Below are positions 15,635 through 16,868 of a stretch of 16,868 bases of DNA, one piece after another. The stretch is from an uncultured Streptococcus sp. (lineage in GTDB: Bacteria > Bacillota > Bacilli > Lactobacillales > Streptococcaceae): the NCBI GenBank assembly GCA_902480035.1, contig CABSRC010000024.1, positions 1 through 16,868 of the forward strand, written 5' to 3'. Positions within the stretch are counted from its first letter, which is position 1, and each line of letters starts with the position of its first letter. The notes under the pieces were generated by a model, which was not told the DNA's origin, did not search any database, and saw only the letters and a program-made list of their open reading frames with translations. A program made the position numbers and the translations under genes.

Positions 15635-15662
15635 AACAAAAAACGCCTCGAAAGGCGTTTTT
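15635..15662 (-). terminator. Rho-independent terminator of the glgA transcript
   Basis: A 10-bp perfect stem (AAAAACGCCT/AGGCGTTTTT, 15662-15653 with 15648-15639) encloses a TTCG loop on the minus strand and is followed by a TTTTTTGTTTT tract. It lies 13 bp after the glgA stop. The symmetric A and T tracts would let it work in both directions. Confidence 0.92.
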
Positions 15663-15675
15663 ACACTAGATTTAC

Positions 15676-16868
15676 TTATAAGGACTGGTACAAATCGTTG
15701 TATCGTTGACTAGCCGTATCCCATGAGAAGTCACGAGTCATAGCTTGTTCTTGCAAGCCATACCAAGCCTGTTTGTCATTGTAGTAAACAGCTAAAGCCT
15801 CATCAACTGCCCAGTTAAACCAGTAGCCAGATAAATTATTGAAGCTAAAGCCTGTTCCACTTCCATCAACAACATTATACGGTTGGACCGTATCTCGAAG
15901 TCCGCCGACTTCATGCACCAAAGGAAGGGTTCCATAACGCATGGCCATCATTTGAGAAAGGCCACATGGTTCAAAGCGGCTTGGCATCAAGAAGACATCT
16001 GACGCTGCATAGATTTCTTGGGCCAATTGGAGATCAAATGTGATATTAGCTGAAAGTTTATCTGAGTAGGCTTGACCGAACCAAGCAAAGGCATTTTCAA
16101 ATCCAGGATCTCCTGTACCGAGCAAGACAATCTGAATATCCTTTTGTAAGAGTTGATGCAACTCTTCTACCACAACATCAAAACCTTTTTGGCGTGTCAA
16201 ACGAGAGACGATTCCAAACAAAGGGACGTCATCGCGAACGGGTAGACCGACTCGTTCTTGAAGAGCTCGTTTACTAGCTGCTTTACCTGAAAGATCTGAG
16301 AGACTAAAGTGATACGTCAGGAGCGGATCCGTTTCAGGATTATATAGATCTGCATCAATCCCGTTAACAATACCGGTCACCTTGCCAGACTCCATCCGAA
16401 GGATCTGATCCAAGCCACAACCATATTCAGAAGTCATAATCTCATGTGCATAACTAGGAGATACGGTTGTCACACGGTCAGCATATAGAATGCCGGCTTT
16501 CATCCAATTCAGGCAATCATTCCACCGAAGTGTTCCGTCTGCATAGCGTTCAAATCCCACTCCGAATAAATCCCACAACATTCCTGGGTCAAACTGACCT
16601 TGGAATTCCAAATTATGGATGGTCAATACTGTTTTAATTCCATGATAAGCTTGAATCCAACGGTATTTTTCCTTGAGTAGGAAAGGAATCATCGCTGTAT
16701 GGTAATCATGGGCATGAAGAACATCTGGAATGAAGTCAACCCGTTCCATCGTTTCTAAGGCCGCGAGCTGGAAGAAGGCAAAGCGTTCGCCATCATCAAA
16801 GTCACCATACACATGGCCTCTAAAGAAATAGTGTTGGTTATCAATAAAGTAAAAGGTAACTCCATCGC
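15676..16868 (-). CDS. glgA: Glycogen synthase GlgA (5' end outside window)
   Basis: GlgA transfers glucose from ADP-glucose to the non-reducing end of an alpha-1,4-glucan, building glycogen in the cytoplasm. About 397 codons are present and run open to the window edge; the full protein is usually near 480 residues, so about 80 N-terminal residues, including the ADP-glucose-binding KTGGL motif, are missing. Visible are GDFDDGERFAFF, the HAHDYHTAMIPF segment, the TIHNLEFQG motif, NGIDADLYNP, and the C-terminal glycosyltransferase signature SRFEPCGLSQMMAMRYGTLP with the conserved Glu. The nearest in-window start-like codon (GTG, 16812) is internal to the real gene, since upstream codons FFRGH belong to the family sequence. 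It is probably the last gene of a glg operon, as a terminator follows. Confidence 0.96.
   Translation of the reverse strand, partial: DGVTFYFIDNQHYFFRGHVYGDFDDGERFAFFQLAALETMERVDFIPDVLHAHDYHTAMIPFLLKEKYRWIQAYHGIKTVLTIHNLEFQGQFDPGMLWDLFGVGFERYADGTLRWNDCLNWMKAGILYADRVTTVSPSYAHEIMTSEYGCGLDQILRMESGKVTGIVNGIDADLYNPETDPLLTYHFSLSDLSGKAASKRALQERVGLPVRDDVPLFGIVSRLTRQKGFDVVVEELHQLLQKDIQIVLLGTGDPGFENAFAWFGQAYSDKLSANITFDLQLAQEIYAASDVFLMPSRFEPCGLSQMMAMRYGTLPLVHEVGGLRDTVQPYNVVDGSGTGFSFNNLSGYWFNWAVDEALAVYYNDKQAWYGLQEQAMTRDFSWDTASQRYNDLYQSL

Noticed and set aside
15601..15637. Imperfect A/T-rich dyad downstream of the glgA terminator
   Set aside because: The pairing is weak and driven by A and T runs. The adjacent hairpin already explains termination.

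Overview
The window is a chromosomal segment of a Streptococcus, most likely a viridans species of the mitis/parasanguinis type. The evidence is an ATP synthase operon in streptococcal order (c-a-b-delta-alpha-gamma-beta-epsilon), an EndA-type DNA-entry nuclease downstream of murA and epuA, and a YSIRK/N-terminal-LPXTG zinc metalloprotease of the ZmpB family. Species assignment is inference. Every convincing gene lies on the minus strand, so the layout below follows transcription, from high to low coordinates.

The right edge (15676-16868) holds the 3' part of glgA, glycogen synthase, closed by a strong hairpin terminator. A 230-bp spacer with a candidate promoter leads into one very large gene (9491-15445). 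It encodes a roughly 1984-residue surface metalloprotease with a YSIRK signal peptide, an N-terminal LPQTG followed by two membrane segments, three G5 domains, five tandem 27-residue repeats, a beta-helix-like region and a C-terminal M26 zinc protease domain with HETTH plus a downstream Glu. It also ends in its own terminator.

Next is the complete F1Fo ATPase operon (2922-9262), with a candidate promoter and a cre-like element ahead of atpE. Gene spacing is tight. The exception is an 85-bp gap between atpG and atpD that carries a hairpin stable only in the sense transcript. atpB and atpA both start with TTG. A hairpin terminator sits 8 bp after atpC.

The left part (143-2824) is a cell-envelope and DNA-uptake cluster: a DUF1146 small membrane protein (YwzB-like), murA, epuA and endA. 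The DUF1146 gene and murA each have an extended -10 promoter of near-identical sequence. The DUF1146 promoter is placed so that its transcript should begin at the start codon. A terminator-like hairpin lies between epuA and endA, and its T-run abuts the endA ribosome binding site. At the left edge a further membrane-protein gene begins and runs out of the window.

The genes are mostly housekeeping: energy and pH homeostasis, glycogen storage and peptidoglycan precursor synthesis. One accessory virulence-type protease sits between the glycogen and ATPase operons. I see no CRISPR array, insertion sequence, phage, tRNA or rRNA, and no clear previously undescribed system. The more unusual signals are regulatory (leaderless start, attenuator-like hairpin, intercistronic hairpin) and the mosaic N-terminus of the protease.
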